From positions 2,480,001 to 2,544,000 of the forward strand of contig NZ_CP022436.1 of NCBI RefSeq assembly GCF_002224285.1: 64,000 nt of DNA. Reading direction: 5' to 3'. This document shows, one piece after another, positions 27,240 through 34,457 of this stretch. How positions within the stretch are numbered: the stretch's first letter is position 1; each line of letters opens with the position of its first letter. Position numbers and translations under genes: made by a program. Source of the stretch: Arthrobacter sp. YN. GTDB lineage: Bacteria > Actinomycetota > Actinomycetes > Actinomycetales > Micrococcaceae. The notes below the pieces were generated by a model, which searched no databases, had not been told where the DNA came from, and worked only from the letters and a program-made list of their open reading frames with translations.

Positions 27240-27812
27240 TCAGCCTTCATGCTTGGAATGCTCGCCCAGACGGTGCCATGAGCGGTTGTGGTAGACCAGA
27301 GCGTCGCCGGGTTCCCCCGCTTGGACGTCACGCATCACGCGGGACTCCAGGGCGTGAACGGCGATGATGCTGGAGGTCCCCACCTCCATGCGATTGGTGA
27401 CGGCGCAGCGCACCCAGGCGCGGACATCGTCATAAACCGCTTCGCCGGTTGCAAGGGTCGACCAGCGGTGCGTCTGGTCAAAGCGGTCGGCGCCGGGGGT
27501 CGCTCCAAACTTCGCCAAGTCGATGTCGTGCGCGTCCAGTAGGTGCACGACGACGGTTTCGGCGCGCGAAAGCACCTCAGACGCAGAGGACAGTGCCGAG
27601 ACCGAGAAAATCAGCAACGGAGGTTCCGCACTCACTGACACGACCGACGATACCGTCAGTGCCACCGGTCCTTCGCCGGCATCCGCCGTGATGACGGCGA
27701 CACCTCCCGGGTGGCCACGGAACAGTGCTTTGAAGTCGTCGGCCGAGAGGGAGGAGGGGAAGCCTGGCTTGGGAGCCTCGAGCCAGGTGTCTGGGGGGTA
27801 AGCGTGAAACAT
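27240..27812 (-). CDS. Flavin reductase-like FMN-binding protein
   Basis: A 190-residue protein of the flavin reductase domain family, split-barrel fold: ALFRGHPGGVAVITADAGEGPVALTVSSVVSVSAEPPLLIFSV is the flavin-binding core. It would reduce FMN/FAD with NAD(P)H. ATG 27812 is only 2 bp from the mesD stop, making it the third gene of mesX-mesD-reductase. The frame is open far upstream but overlaps mesD. MesD-type methionine synthases are reported to need oxygen and MesX, so a flavin reductase in the same operon is suggestive, though not proof of a role. Confidence 0.85.
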   Translation of the reverse strand: MFHAYPPDTWLEAPKPGFPSSLSADDFKALFRGHPGGVAVITADAGEGPVALTVSSVVSVSAEPPLLIFSVSALSSASEVLSRAETVVVHLLDAHDIDLAKFGATPGADRFDQTHRWSTLATGEAVYDDVRAWVRCAVTNRMEVGTSSIIAVHALESRVMRDVQAGEPGDALVYHNRSWHRLGEHSKHEG

Positions 27813-27814
27813 CG

Positions 27815-28861
27815 TTAGGACACCTTGGGTGCGGAGCGGGCGAGTTCCTCGCGAATGATGTTCGTCCCTGCGCTGAGAGCACTCAGCTTGGCCAGTGCGA
27901 CGTCCCGGGGGAACGGTGCCATGCCGCAGTTGGAGCTGGCGATGAGCTTGTCCGCATCGACGAACTGCAGGGCCTTGCGGAGGGTGTCGGCGACCTCCTC
28001 CGGGGTCTCTATGGTCTCGCTTGCGACGTCGATTGCCCCGAGCATGACTTTCTTGCCGCGGAGGAGCTCGATGAGGTCCATGGGCACGTGGGAGTTCTGG
28101 GATTCCAGCGAGATGATGTCGATGCTGGAGCTCTGGAGCAGCGGGAAGGTTTCCTCGTACTGCCGCCACTGTGAGCCGAGCGTCGCCTTCCAGTCAGTAT
28201 TCGCCTTGATCCCGTAGCCGTAGCAGATATGCACGGCGGTCTCCGCACGCAGCCCTTCTGCCGCTCTCTCAAGCGCAGCCACGCCCCAGTCCTTGACCTC
28301 ATCAAGGAAAACATTGAACGCGGGCTCATCGAACTGGATGATGTCCACGCCGGCCGCCTCCAGTTCCTTCGCCTCCTGGTTCAGGATCGCAGCGAACTCC
28401 CAGGCCAGCTTCTCGCGGCTCTTGTAGTGGTCATCGAAGAGCGTGTCCACCATGGTCATTGGACCGGGAAGAGTCCATTTGATCGGCCGGTCGGTGGTTG
28501 CGCGGAGGAACTTTGCGTCTTCGACGAATACCGGACGCTCACGGCGCACCGCTCCTACGACGGTGGGCACGCTTGCGTCGTAGCGATCGCGGATGCGCAC
28601 GGTCTTGCGCTGTTCAAAGTCGACCCCACTGAGATGCTCGATGAAGGTGGTGACGAAGTGCTGGCGGGTTTGCTCGCCATCGCTGACGATGTCGATGCCG
28701 CGTCGGCTCTGCTCGTGGATTGCGATGCGCAGCGCGTCCTGCTTGCCCTCGAGCAGCGCATCTCCCTCCAGTTTCCACGGGGACCAAAGAGTCTCCGGCT
28801 GTGCGAGCCACGATGGTTTGGGCAGGCTTCCGACAACGGTGGTGGGCAAAAGTGTGTTCAT
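27815..28861 (-). CDS. mesD: Folate-independent methionine synthase, MesD type
   Basis: A 348-residue protein equivalent to only the C-terminal catalytic domain of cobalamin-independent MetE. Zinc ligands are visible: His211 and Cys213 in HICYGYG and Cys312 in NCGMAPFPRD. The TIM barrel also has VSDGEQTR, LPGPMTM and IIQFDEPAF. Lacking the N-terminal domain, it should not use methyl-tetrahydropteroylglutamate. Its position beside a DUF1852 gene identifies the MesD family, which makes methionine with MesX and oxygen from an unknown methyl donor. ATG 28861 (MNTLLPTT) is chosen over an upstream start at 28915. It lies 20 bp after mesX. Confidence 0.82.
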   Translation of the reverse strand: MNTLLPTTVVGSLPKPSWLAQPETLWSPWKLEGDALLEGKQDALRIAIHEQSRRGIDIVSDGEQTRQHFVTTFIEHLSGVDFEQRKTVRIRDRYDASVPTVVGAVRRERPVFVEDAKFLRATTDRPIKWTLPGPMTMVDTLFDDHYKSREKLAWEFAAILNQEAKELEAAGVDIIQFDEPAFNVFLDEVKDWGVAALERAAEGLRAETAVHICYGYGIKANTDWKATLGSQWRQYEETFPLLQSSSIDIISLESQNSHVPMDLIELLRGKKVMLGAIDVASETIETPEEVADTLRKALQFVDADKLIASSNCGMAPFPRDVALAKLSALSAGTNIIREELARSAPKVS

Positions 28862-28881
28862 GATTGACGATTCTCCGTGGG

Positions 28882-29874
28882 TCAGTTGACGAGAGCGGGG
28901 TGTTTGGCGGTCCACTGGTCCAATAGATCCTTGTGGGGCGTGATGAAGTGTTCCTCCGTGTACTTCGCCTGCGTGATCGCGAGCTGACTGCGCTCGACGC
29001 GGTCATAAGCGATCTGGGTCCGCGAGTAATCCTGTTCTCCCAGGCTCGGCTGGTAGACGTGGGCGGCGGCGGAGTTCGCATTGTAGATCTCCGGGCGGTA
29101 GATCTTCTGGAACGTCTCCATGGTGCTGATCGTGCCGATGAGCTGCAGGTTGGAGTAGTCGTTGAGCAGGTCGCCCCGGAAATAGAAGGCGAGCGGCGCC
29201 ACGCTGCCGCGTGGCATGAAGTAACGGACCTGCAGCCCCATCTTTGCGAAGTACGCGTCCGTCAGTGAGAACTCGTCCTGCTGGTACTCGACGCCCAGGA
29301 CCGGGTGACGGTTCTCCGTTCGCCGGTACGTCTTGCTCGTGGAGACGCTGATGCACACCACTGGCGGCTGCGGGAAGCGTTCCTGGCATGCCGGGGAATC
29401 GAGGAATTGCTGGAACAGTTTGCCGTGAAGATCGCCGAAGTCCTCGGGAACGGTGGGCTTGCCTGACTCCGCTGCTGCCGCTGGCAGTACGACGCTGAAG
29501 TCGAAGTCACGGACGTAGGAGGAGAAGTTGTTCCCGACGATCCCTTGGTGGCGGACCCCGTTTAGTTGGTCAACAATCTGGATGTCGAGAACCTCGAACA
29601 GCGGGAACTGCTGATCCGTACCTTCCGCAGTGAACTCTATCTGCACGGAAACGATCTCAAGCTCGAGCGTGTAACGGTCCCGGTCCGGGTTGTCCCAGCT
29701 TGCGAGATCGTTGAAACGGCGCCGAATCATGGTCAAGGCGTTGCTGAGGTTCTCCTGGCGGTGCTCGCCCCGTGCCAGGTTGGCGAAATTAGTCGTGATC
29801 CGGGAGCCCTCCGACGGGGAGTAGTCCTCGTCGAAGGGGGTCGTGCTGATGCTGAAGGTGAAGTCGTCTGCCAT
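28882..29874 (-). CDS. mesX: MesX (DUF1852), partner of MesD
   Basis: A 330-residue protein of the DUF1852 family. MADDFTFSISTTPFDEDYSPSEGSRITTNFANLARG and RRRFNDLASWDNPDRDRYTLELE are characteristic, and the body is a soluble alpha/beta protein without a recognised catalytic motif. Family members (MesX) are required for methionine synthesis by MesD. ATG 29874 follows GGCAGGAC. First gene of the operon, divergent from a LysR regulator. Confidence 0.82.
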   Translation of the reverse strand: MADDFTFSISTTPFDEDYSPSEGSRITTNFANLARGEHRQENLSNALTMIRRRFNDLASWDNPDRDRYTLELEIVSVQIEFTAEGTDQQFPLFEVLDIQIVDQLNGVRHQGIVGNNFSSYVRDFDFSVVLPAAAAESGKPTVPEDFGDLHGKLFQQFLDSPACQERFPQPPVVCISVSTSKTYRRTENRHPVLGVEYQQDEFSLTDAYFAKMGLQVRYFMPRGSVAPLAFYFRGDLLNDYSNLQLIGTISTMETFQKIYRPEIYNANSAAAHVYQPSLGEQDYSRTQIAYDRVERSQLAITQAKYTEEHFITPHKDLLDQWTAKHPALVN

Positions 29875-29994
29875 GTCCTGCCAATCCGTTGATGGGCCGG
29901 AGACGGCCTTTCAGAAGGTGATGTATCCATGGTGCAACCTTCCTGTAGGTATCGGGTAACTAGGCATTACTATGCATTCATATAGACTTTCCCT
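29875..29994. promoter_or_regulatory. mesX/LysR divergent operator region
   Basis: In 120 bp between divergent genes there are two overlapping dyads: GCAT-TACT-ATGC (29964-29975) and TATG-CATT-CATA (29971-29982). Both lie in an AT-rich stretch about 15-30 bp before the LysR start and 90 bp before mesX. This is where a LysR operator is expected. No S-box or cobalamin riboswitch fold is seen. Confidence 0.45.
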
Positions 29995-30936
29995 ATGCCC
30001 CAACTTTCGAGCGGACTCACCCTGCAGCAACTCCGCTACTTCATAGAAGTCGCAGCTGAGGGGTCGATCTCCGCCGCCGCCGATCTTCTCTACGTAGCGC
30101 AGCCCACCATGTCCGCAGCGATGAAGGACCTCGAGGCCCGGGTAGGCCGTTCACTCCTGGTTCGCTCAGCCCGCGGAGTCACCCTCACCGCCGACGGCGT
30201 AGAGTTCCTCGGCTACGCGCGGCAGGTCGTGGAGCAGTTCGCTCTCCTCGAGCAGCGCTACCTTGGCAGGCCGCCACGGCGACGTCTGCTCGGGGTGTCA
30301 ACGCAGCACTACTCGTTCGCGGTAGACGCCTTCGTCAGGATGGTCAAGGCCACCGATGTGGCTGAATACGAGTTCTCGCTGCGTGAGTCCCGCACCTGGG
30401 ACATTATCGAGGATGTCCGGACGCTCCGCAGCGAGATAGGCATCCTCTACCGGAACGAATTCAACCGGAAGGTCATCGACAAGCTGCTCCGGGAATCCGG
30501 GCTCGCGTTCACTCCGCTTTTCCTCGCCGATCCGCACATTTTCATTGCACGGAACAACCCGCTCGCCTCAAAAGAGCGCGCGACTCTCGCCGATCTCGCC
30601 GGCTTACCGCGGCTAACCTTCGATCAAGGTGCGAACAACTCCTTTTACTTCGCCGAGGAGATTCTCTCCACGTTGTCCAGTAAGCAGGAGATCCGGGTTT
30701 CCGACCGTGCCACGATCTTCAACCTCATGATCGGGCTCCACGGCTACACGATCTCGACGGGCATCATCAGCGGGCAGCTGGACCCGGAGATCGTCGCCAT
30801 CCCGCTCGACGTTGACGAACGCATAGAGATCGGCTGGATCGGCCACGCCGCGATTCCTCTCACCGACCAAGCGCAGCACTACCTCAAGGAATTGCGGGCC
30901 GTCGTCGCTGAGTTCGGCGTAGCGCTACTCGACTGA
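29995..30936 (+). CDS. LysR family regulator of the mesXD operon
   Basis: A 313-residue regulator. The N-terminal winged helix-turn-helix is LQQLRYFIEVAAEGSISAAADLLYVAQPTMSAAMKDLEARVG, followed by a two-lobe effector domain (res. about 95-300). Divergent position points to control of mesX-mesD-reductase, probably in response to methionine, homocysteine or sulfur status, like MetR or CysB. No ribosome site precedes ATG 29995, so the mRNA may have a very short or no leader. Confidence 0.87.
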   Translation: MPQLSSGLTLQQLRYFIEVAAEGSISAAADLLYVAQPTMSAAMKDLEARVGRSLLVRSARGVTLTADGVEFLGYARQVVEQFALLEQRYLGRPPRRRLLGVSTQHYSFAVDAFVRMVKATDVAEYEFSLRESRTWDIIEDVRTLRSEIGILYRNEFNRKVIDKLLRESGLAFTPLFLADPHIFIARNNPLASKERATLADLAGLPRLTFDQGANNSFYFAEEILSTLSSKQEIRVSDRATIFNLMIGLHGYTISTGIISGQLDPEIVAIPLDVDERIEIGWIGHAAIPLTDQAQHYLKELRAVVAEFGVALLD

Positions 30937-31097
30937 CTGCAGTTGAGCGGGCGGGTATTTACCCCTTCGGTGATTGGACATGTTCGTTGCAGCAAAGCGG
31001 GTTGCTGAGCCGTGAGGCATGTTGGGCAGCTTTCTGAAATTGCAAGACAAAGATACCTAGCGGGCATGCCCACCGTCAGAGGGGTTTTGCTTTTACC

Positions 31098-31285
31098 GTG
31101 TATACATTCTGTTCGGTCAGGTCCCTCTGAAACTGGCCGCGGGGTGTGCCTGGCGTTGCGGGTCGCATGTTTGGTTGTGGGGGAGCAGGTTATGACCGGT
31201 GGGCCCTGCGCTTGCCGTGAACTGGGACTGGGCGTTCCTCGCTTGGTTCTTCTGGTTGGCCTACACCGCTTCATGGGTAGAGGGG
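31098..31285 (+). repeat. Dispersed ~190-bp repeat, copy B
   Basis: Same element as 20798 and 54231: GTGTATACATTCTG, GGTCCCTCTGAAACTGGCC, GCGGGGTGTGCCTGG and CTACACCGCTTCATGGG in order. It shares about 27 extra bp with copy C on its left (from GTCAGAGGGGTTTTGC at 31075). The internal GTAGGTC hairpin is lost by a small deletion. The copy is directly followed by a rho-independent terminator. Confidence 0.8.
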
Positions 31286-31310
31286 CGGAGCGCAACATGA
31301 CTTCTGGAAG

Positions 31311-31345
31311 ACGAGTCGAAGCCACCTGGTTTCGACTCGTTTTTG
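31311..31345 (+). terminator. Rho-independent terminator after repeat copy B
   Basis: ACGAGTCGAA pairs perfectly with TTCGACTCGT around the 10-nt loop GCCACCTGGT and is followed by TTTT then GGG. It reads in the plus direction and would end transcripts from the LysR gene or from repeat B. The next gene starts at 31565. Confidence 0.82.
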
Positions 31346-31564
31346 GGTCACAAAAGCGAGTAGCTGCAACAGCGTGAGTCTCCACACTTTATTTTGAGTA
31401 GATCGTAATAAGGCGTACCTTGGATGTAGGCCAGAGTAGCCCTCGAGTACCGCACCGGTGAACATCCCCGGGCCGGCAGGGCAAGCAACACAACCAGCAA
31501 AGCCCTTCCGCTTGAGCGGCACTGAACCTGAACCGGCCCTGATCCTGAACCCCAAGGAGAACCC

Positions 31565-31840
31565 ATGACTTTGCTTGCCGAGCGCCCCGCAACAACCGAA
31601 CCCGCCCCTGAGAACGTAAACCGAATCTCTGCAGCCGGTACCGCACTGCGTGGCGGCAGCTACGTATCCCTTCCCGCAGGCAGCGCCCAAACCCGTGTTG
31701 AAGGCGCCTATGTCACCGCCCCCTGTAGCCGAAAAATCCCTGCTGTCACCCCTGGCAGCTATGTCGCGGTATCCGGCGCTCCCGCTGTTGCCGGCGGCAC
31801 CGTCGAAGGCAGCTACGTAACGCTTTCGAAGGCAGCCTAA
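31565..31840 (+). CDS. Small protein with four GSYV repeats
   Basis: A 91-residue protein preceded by AAGGAGAACCC, so it is well translated. After a disordered N-terminus (about 20 residues) it carries four short repeats with the core G-[SA]-Y-V at residues 31-34, 47-50, 64-67 and 82-85. The spacing of 16, 17 and 18 residues fits one beta-strand each (RGGSYVSLP, VEGAYVTAP, TPGSYVAVS, VEGSYVTLS). No signal peptide or membrane helix; one cysteine. I do not recognise a characterised family and assign no function. Isolated between terminators and a regulator fragment. Confidence 0.72.
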   Translation: MTLLAERPATTEPAPENVNRISAAGTALRGGSYVSLPAGSAQTRVEGAYVTAPCSRKIPAVTPGSYVAVSGAPAVAGGTVEGSYVTLSKAA

Positions 31841-31874
31841 GCCCCGGGCGTCAGCCATCTGCCTGCCCTACCTT

Positions 31875-32048
31875 GTGGGCGGGAGCAGCCGGCACCTCGG
31901 TCGGATCGAGGTGGTGGAACGCGACGAGAACATCCGCTGTCTCTCCAAGCAGGGGGTCACAGTAGGTGGTGCGGCAGCAGAACTCGGCGTCAGCAGGGCG
32001 ACAATCTACCGCCGGATGGACAGGCTGGGGATCACCAATCCGAAATAG
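31875..32048 (+). pseudogene. C-terminal HTH fragment of a Fis-type regulator
   Basis: In frame up to TAG 32046-32048 the text reads VERDENIRCLSKQGVTVGGAA then AELGVSRATIYRRMDRLGI. This is the C-terminal helix-turn-helix (HTH_8) of actinobacterial GAF/sigma54-like regulators, whose usual form is ERDEIVRALARPG..AGAAAELGMSRATIYRRM. No ribosome site or plausible start precedes it, and the sensory domain is missing, so it is a remnant. The rest of 31841-32209 holds nothing I can support. Confidence 0.55.
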
Positions 32049-32209
32049 GCAGTCGCCGCGCAGACTCTGGGGGAGCCCCCTGTATCTTTCGTGTCCTCCG
32101 GCAGCGGAGTAGATTGAAGAAACACGGCGCGTGTCGCCATGGTCCGGACGAGAATCATCGGACGCGGTGCGGCCGACAACGGAACGGGCTCTTTCTGACG
32201 GGAGTTACG

Positions 32210-33043
32210 TTGCGCGAGATATCTCTTCCTTCCGGTGAGACTGTCCCTGCACTCGGGATCGGAACGTGGGGCATGGGCGAGAACCCCGACAATGCCCGCC
32301 AAGAGACCGCAGCGATCCATATGGCCTTGGACGTGGGAATGTCCGTGGTTGATACCGCCGAGATGTATGGCAACGGCGCGGCCGAGGAACTCGTCGGAAG
32401 GGCGCTGGCAGCCCGGCGGAACGAAGCGTTCCTGATTACCAAAGTCTTGCCGCATCACGCCACATTGGGCGGAACCATCGATGCTTGCGAAGGTAGTCTG
32501 CGTCGTCTTGGAACGGACCGCATCGACCTTTACTTGCTGCATTGGCGGGGCGTTGTTCCCTTGGCCGAAACGCTCGAAGCCTTCGAGCGCCTGCAGGAGG
32601 CCGGGAAGATCCGGCACTGGGGCGTCAGCAACCTCGATGTGGCGGACATGGAAGAACTTATAGGCTTGCCGAGCGGACGGAAAGTCGCGACTAACCAAGT
32701 GCTCTACAACCTGACCCGCCGGGGCATCGAATTCGATCTGTTGCCCCGCTGCGTCGACAGGGGCATCCCGGTGATGGCGTACTCGCCGCTGGAGCAAGGG
32801 CGGATGCTAAATGACCCTGTGCTGGTGCGCATCGCAACCGAACGCGGCGTCAGTCCCGCGCAGATCGCCCTCGCCTGGGTGCTCAGGCAGCCGCTCGTTC
32901 TGGCCATTCCCAAAGCGTCAAGCCCGCACCATGTCAACGAATGCCAGCGGGCCCTCGACGTTCGACTTGCGCCCCACGACCTGGCTGACCTGGATCGCGT
33001 CTATCCTCCTCCCACCCACAAAAGCGTGCTTGAGGTGATCTAG
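32210..33043 (+). CDS. Aldo/keto reductase
   Basis: A 277-residue TIM-barrel NADPH-dependent oxidoreductase. Tetrad residues are in VVDTAEMYGNG (Asp, Tyr), FLITKV (Lys) and YLLHWRG (His). Near the C-terminus IPKASSPHHVNECQRALD binds the cofactor phosphate. It starts at TTG 32210 behind ACGGGAG, which gives REISLPSGETVPALGIGTWG. The open frame from 32114 adds about 32 unlikely residues. It reduces a carbonyl of unknown identity. The gene is a single unit. Confidence 0.87.
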   Translation: MREISLPSGETVPALGIGTWGMGENPDNARQETAAIHMALDVGMSVVDTAEMYGNGAAEELVGRALAARRNEAFLITKVLPHHATLGGTIDACEGSLRRLGTDRIDLYLLHWRGVVPLAETLEAFERLQEAGKIRHWGVSNLDVADMEELIGLPSGRKVATNQVLYNLTRRGIEFDLLPRCVDRGIPVMAYSPLEQGRMLNDPVLVRIATERGVSPAQIALAWVLRQPLVLAIPKASSPHHVNECQRALDVRLAPHDLADLDRVYPPPTHKSVLEVI

Positions 33044-33250
33044 GCGTTCGCATCCAGGAGCACATCCCTCAGTCGGGGCCAAGGCTGCGATGCGAGGCCA
33101 CTGGCAGGCGGAACCGTCTCTTGTGGTGACCAGCGATCACTGCGAGACTGGCAGTGCATCGCGCCGCTCCCTCGACAGGTTGAGGAGGTGCCACGAGGCC
33201 AGTTCGGTCCGCACCATCCTCGCCGCAGTACCGGTCCAAGGAGGCTCGCC

Positions 33251-33307
33251 ATGAAAATTGTCGTGCAGTATGGATTCAGTCAGATCGGGCCGGGTGATGG
33301 AGCATGA
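33251..33307 (+). CDS. 18-residue leader peptide ORF, coupled to ABM gene
   Basis: ATG 33251 has a strong ribosome site (CCAAGGAGGCTCGCC). It encodes MKIVVQYGFSQIGPGDGA and ends in a TGA that overlaps the ATG of the next gene (ATGA, 33304-33307). It is too short for a known domain. The coupling suggests a leader that drives or controls translation of the monooxygenase gene. The alternative is a chance ORF that merely donates ribosomes. The 207 bp before it hold nothing recognisable. Confidence 0.45.
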   Translation: MKIVVQYGFSQIGPGDGA

Positions 33308-33615
33308 TTGAGGTCGCATTGTCGGTGATCCTGAAGGCCAAACCGGGCAAGGAGAAGGACGTAGCTGACTTCCTCCGCTCCGCACGTTCCGTGGTTGAAC
33401 AGGAACAGGGTACGCGCGCTTGGTTCGCTCTCCAGTACGACGAATCGACTTTCGGAGTATTCGACGTTTTCCCTGATGACGACGCCCGTCAGTCCCACCT
33501 TGCCGGGGGTGTCGGACAAGCACTAGCTGCTCAGGGAGCTGAGCTGTTCAGCGCGGAACCGAACATTCAGAACAGTGGCGTGCTCGCGTACAAGCTGCCC
33601 GGTGAAAGCGGATAG
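33304..33615 (+). CDS. Antibiotic biosynthesis monooxygenase (ABM) domain protein
   Basis: A 103-residue dimeric ferredoxin-fold protein. The pattern VALSVILKAKPGKEKDVADFLRSARSVVEQEQGTRAWFALQ then FGVFDVFPDDDARQSHLAGGV is typical of ABM/YgiN proteins, which include quinol and small-molecule monooxygenases and heme-degrading enzymes. No NWGG heme-oxygenase signature, so probably not an IsdG. Translation is coupled to the 18-residue upstream ORF. Substrate unknown. Confidence 0.8.
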   Translation: MIEVALSVILKAKPGKEKDVADFLRSARSVVEQEQGTRAWFALQYDESTFGVFDVFPDDDARQSHLAGGVGQALAAQGAELFSAEPNIQNSGVLAYKLPGESG

Positions 33616-33679
33616 AGGGCTACCGCTCCGCCGTCACCGCACTGCGATCCCGCCTGATGCATAGGTTCAGGAGCGGAGG

Positions 33680-34315
33680 GTGACACGCTCGGACACCAGC
33701 CGTGCCGAGGCGTTCAGCGATGCCGTCATCGCGATCGTTATCACGCTGCTGGTACTTGAGCTCACTCCGCCGGAGACCGAACCCGGGGAGCTGCTGGCCG
33801 GATTGCTCGGTCAATGGCCGACATACCTGGCGTATGCGGCGTCCTACATCTATTTGGCCGTCATCTGGCTTAACCACAAATCTGCCTTCTCCCGTATCCG
33901 GCAGATGGACATCGGCCTACAGTGGGCCAATCTGGGAATCCTCGCCACCCTCGCCCTTTTGCCCTGGCCGACAGCCGTGATCATCGATACAGCCAAGACA
34001 GGCAATTTGGCTGACGAGCGGGTCGCGGTCGCGCTGTACGCGATCGTCGGGGCACTGCTGTGCCTGTCATGGCTGGTGTTCTTCTCGCACTTGGCACGGC
34101 ATCCTGAGCTCACCGAGGAGGAAGTGGAGGATTCCTACTTTGCGCGCGAGCGACCACGTGCCCTGGCCGGGGTGGTGCTGTACCTCGCGGCGGGAACGGT
34201 AGGTGTCCTCGTCCATCCGTTGGTTGCATCGGTGATTTTCGTGGTCCTGCCCGTTTTCTACGGTCTCACCAGCCACGGGTTCGATCACAGGCCGGCCTTC
34301 CTCCGAGGTCTCTAG
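33680..34315 (+). CDS. TMEM175-like potassium channel family protein
   Basis: A 211-residue membrane protein with six helices and the TMEM175 hallmark RAEAFSDAVIAIVITLL at residues 8-24, matching R-x3-F-S-D-x3-A-I of helix 1, which lines the pore. Bacterial members of this length form K+-selective leak channels as tetramers. It starts at GTG 33680, just after GGAGCGGAGG. Single gene between the ABM and catalase genes. Confidence 0.82.
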   Translation: MTRSDTSRAEAFSDAVIAIVITLLVLELTPPETEPGELLAGLLGQWPTYLAYAASYIYLAVIWLNHKSAFSRIRQMDIGLQWANLGILATLALLPWPTAVIIDTAKTGNLADERVAVALYAIVGALLCLSWLVFFSHLARHPELTEEEVEDSYFARERPRALAGVVLYLAAGTVGVLVHPLVASVIFVVLPVFYGLTSHGFDHRPAFLRGL

Positions 34316-34457
34316 GGCGCTGTCCACCAGCCGTAGTCGCGATACTTTGCCGCACTGACTTTGCAAGCGGGATTCCCGGCCTTTAGGGTACTAAGGAAGC
34401 TTACCTTTTTGGTTGAGTGCAGTAATCGATTTGCCGATCAACATCGAGGAGAACGCA

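Larger units (their letters stand above)
30937..31564. other. Gene-free stretch with repeat copy B and terminator
   Basis: These 628 bp contain the 3' flank of the LysR gene, repeat copy B (31098-31285), a strong terminator (31311-31345) and the leader of the small GSYV-repeat gene. The leader includes an AT-rich TTATTTTGAGTAGATCGTAA at about 31388 that could carry its promoter. No gene is supported in it. Confidence 0.6.

Noticed and set aside
29875..29994. SAM or cobalamin riboswitch before mesX
   Set aside because: Expected for methionine genes, but the leader is short and lacks the conserved core sequences. A LysR operator fits better.
31271..31858. 195-residue minus-strand ORF opposite the GSYV gene
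   Set aside because: The plus-strand gene has a textbook ribosome site and repeat structure. The Gly-rich reverse frame is its shadow.
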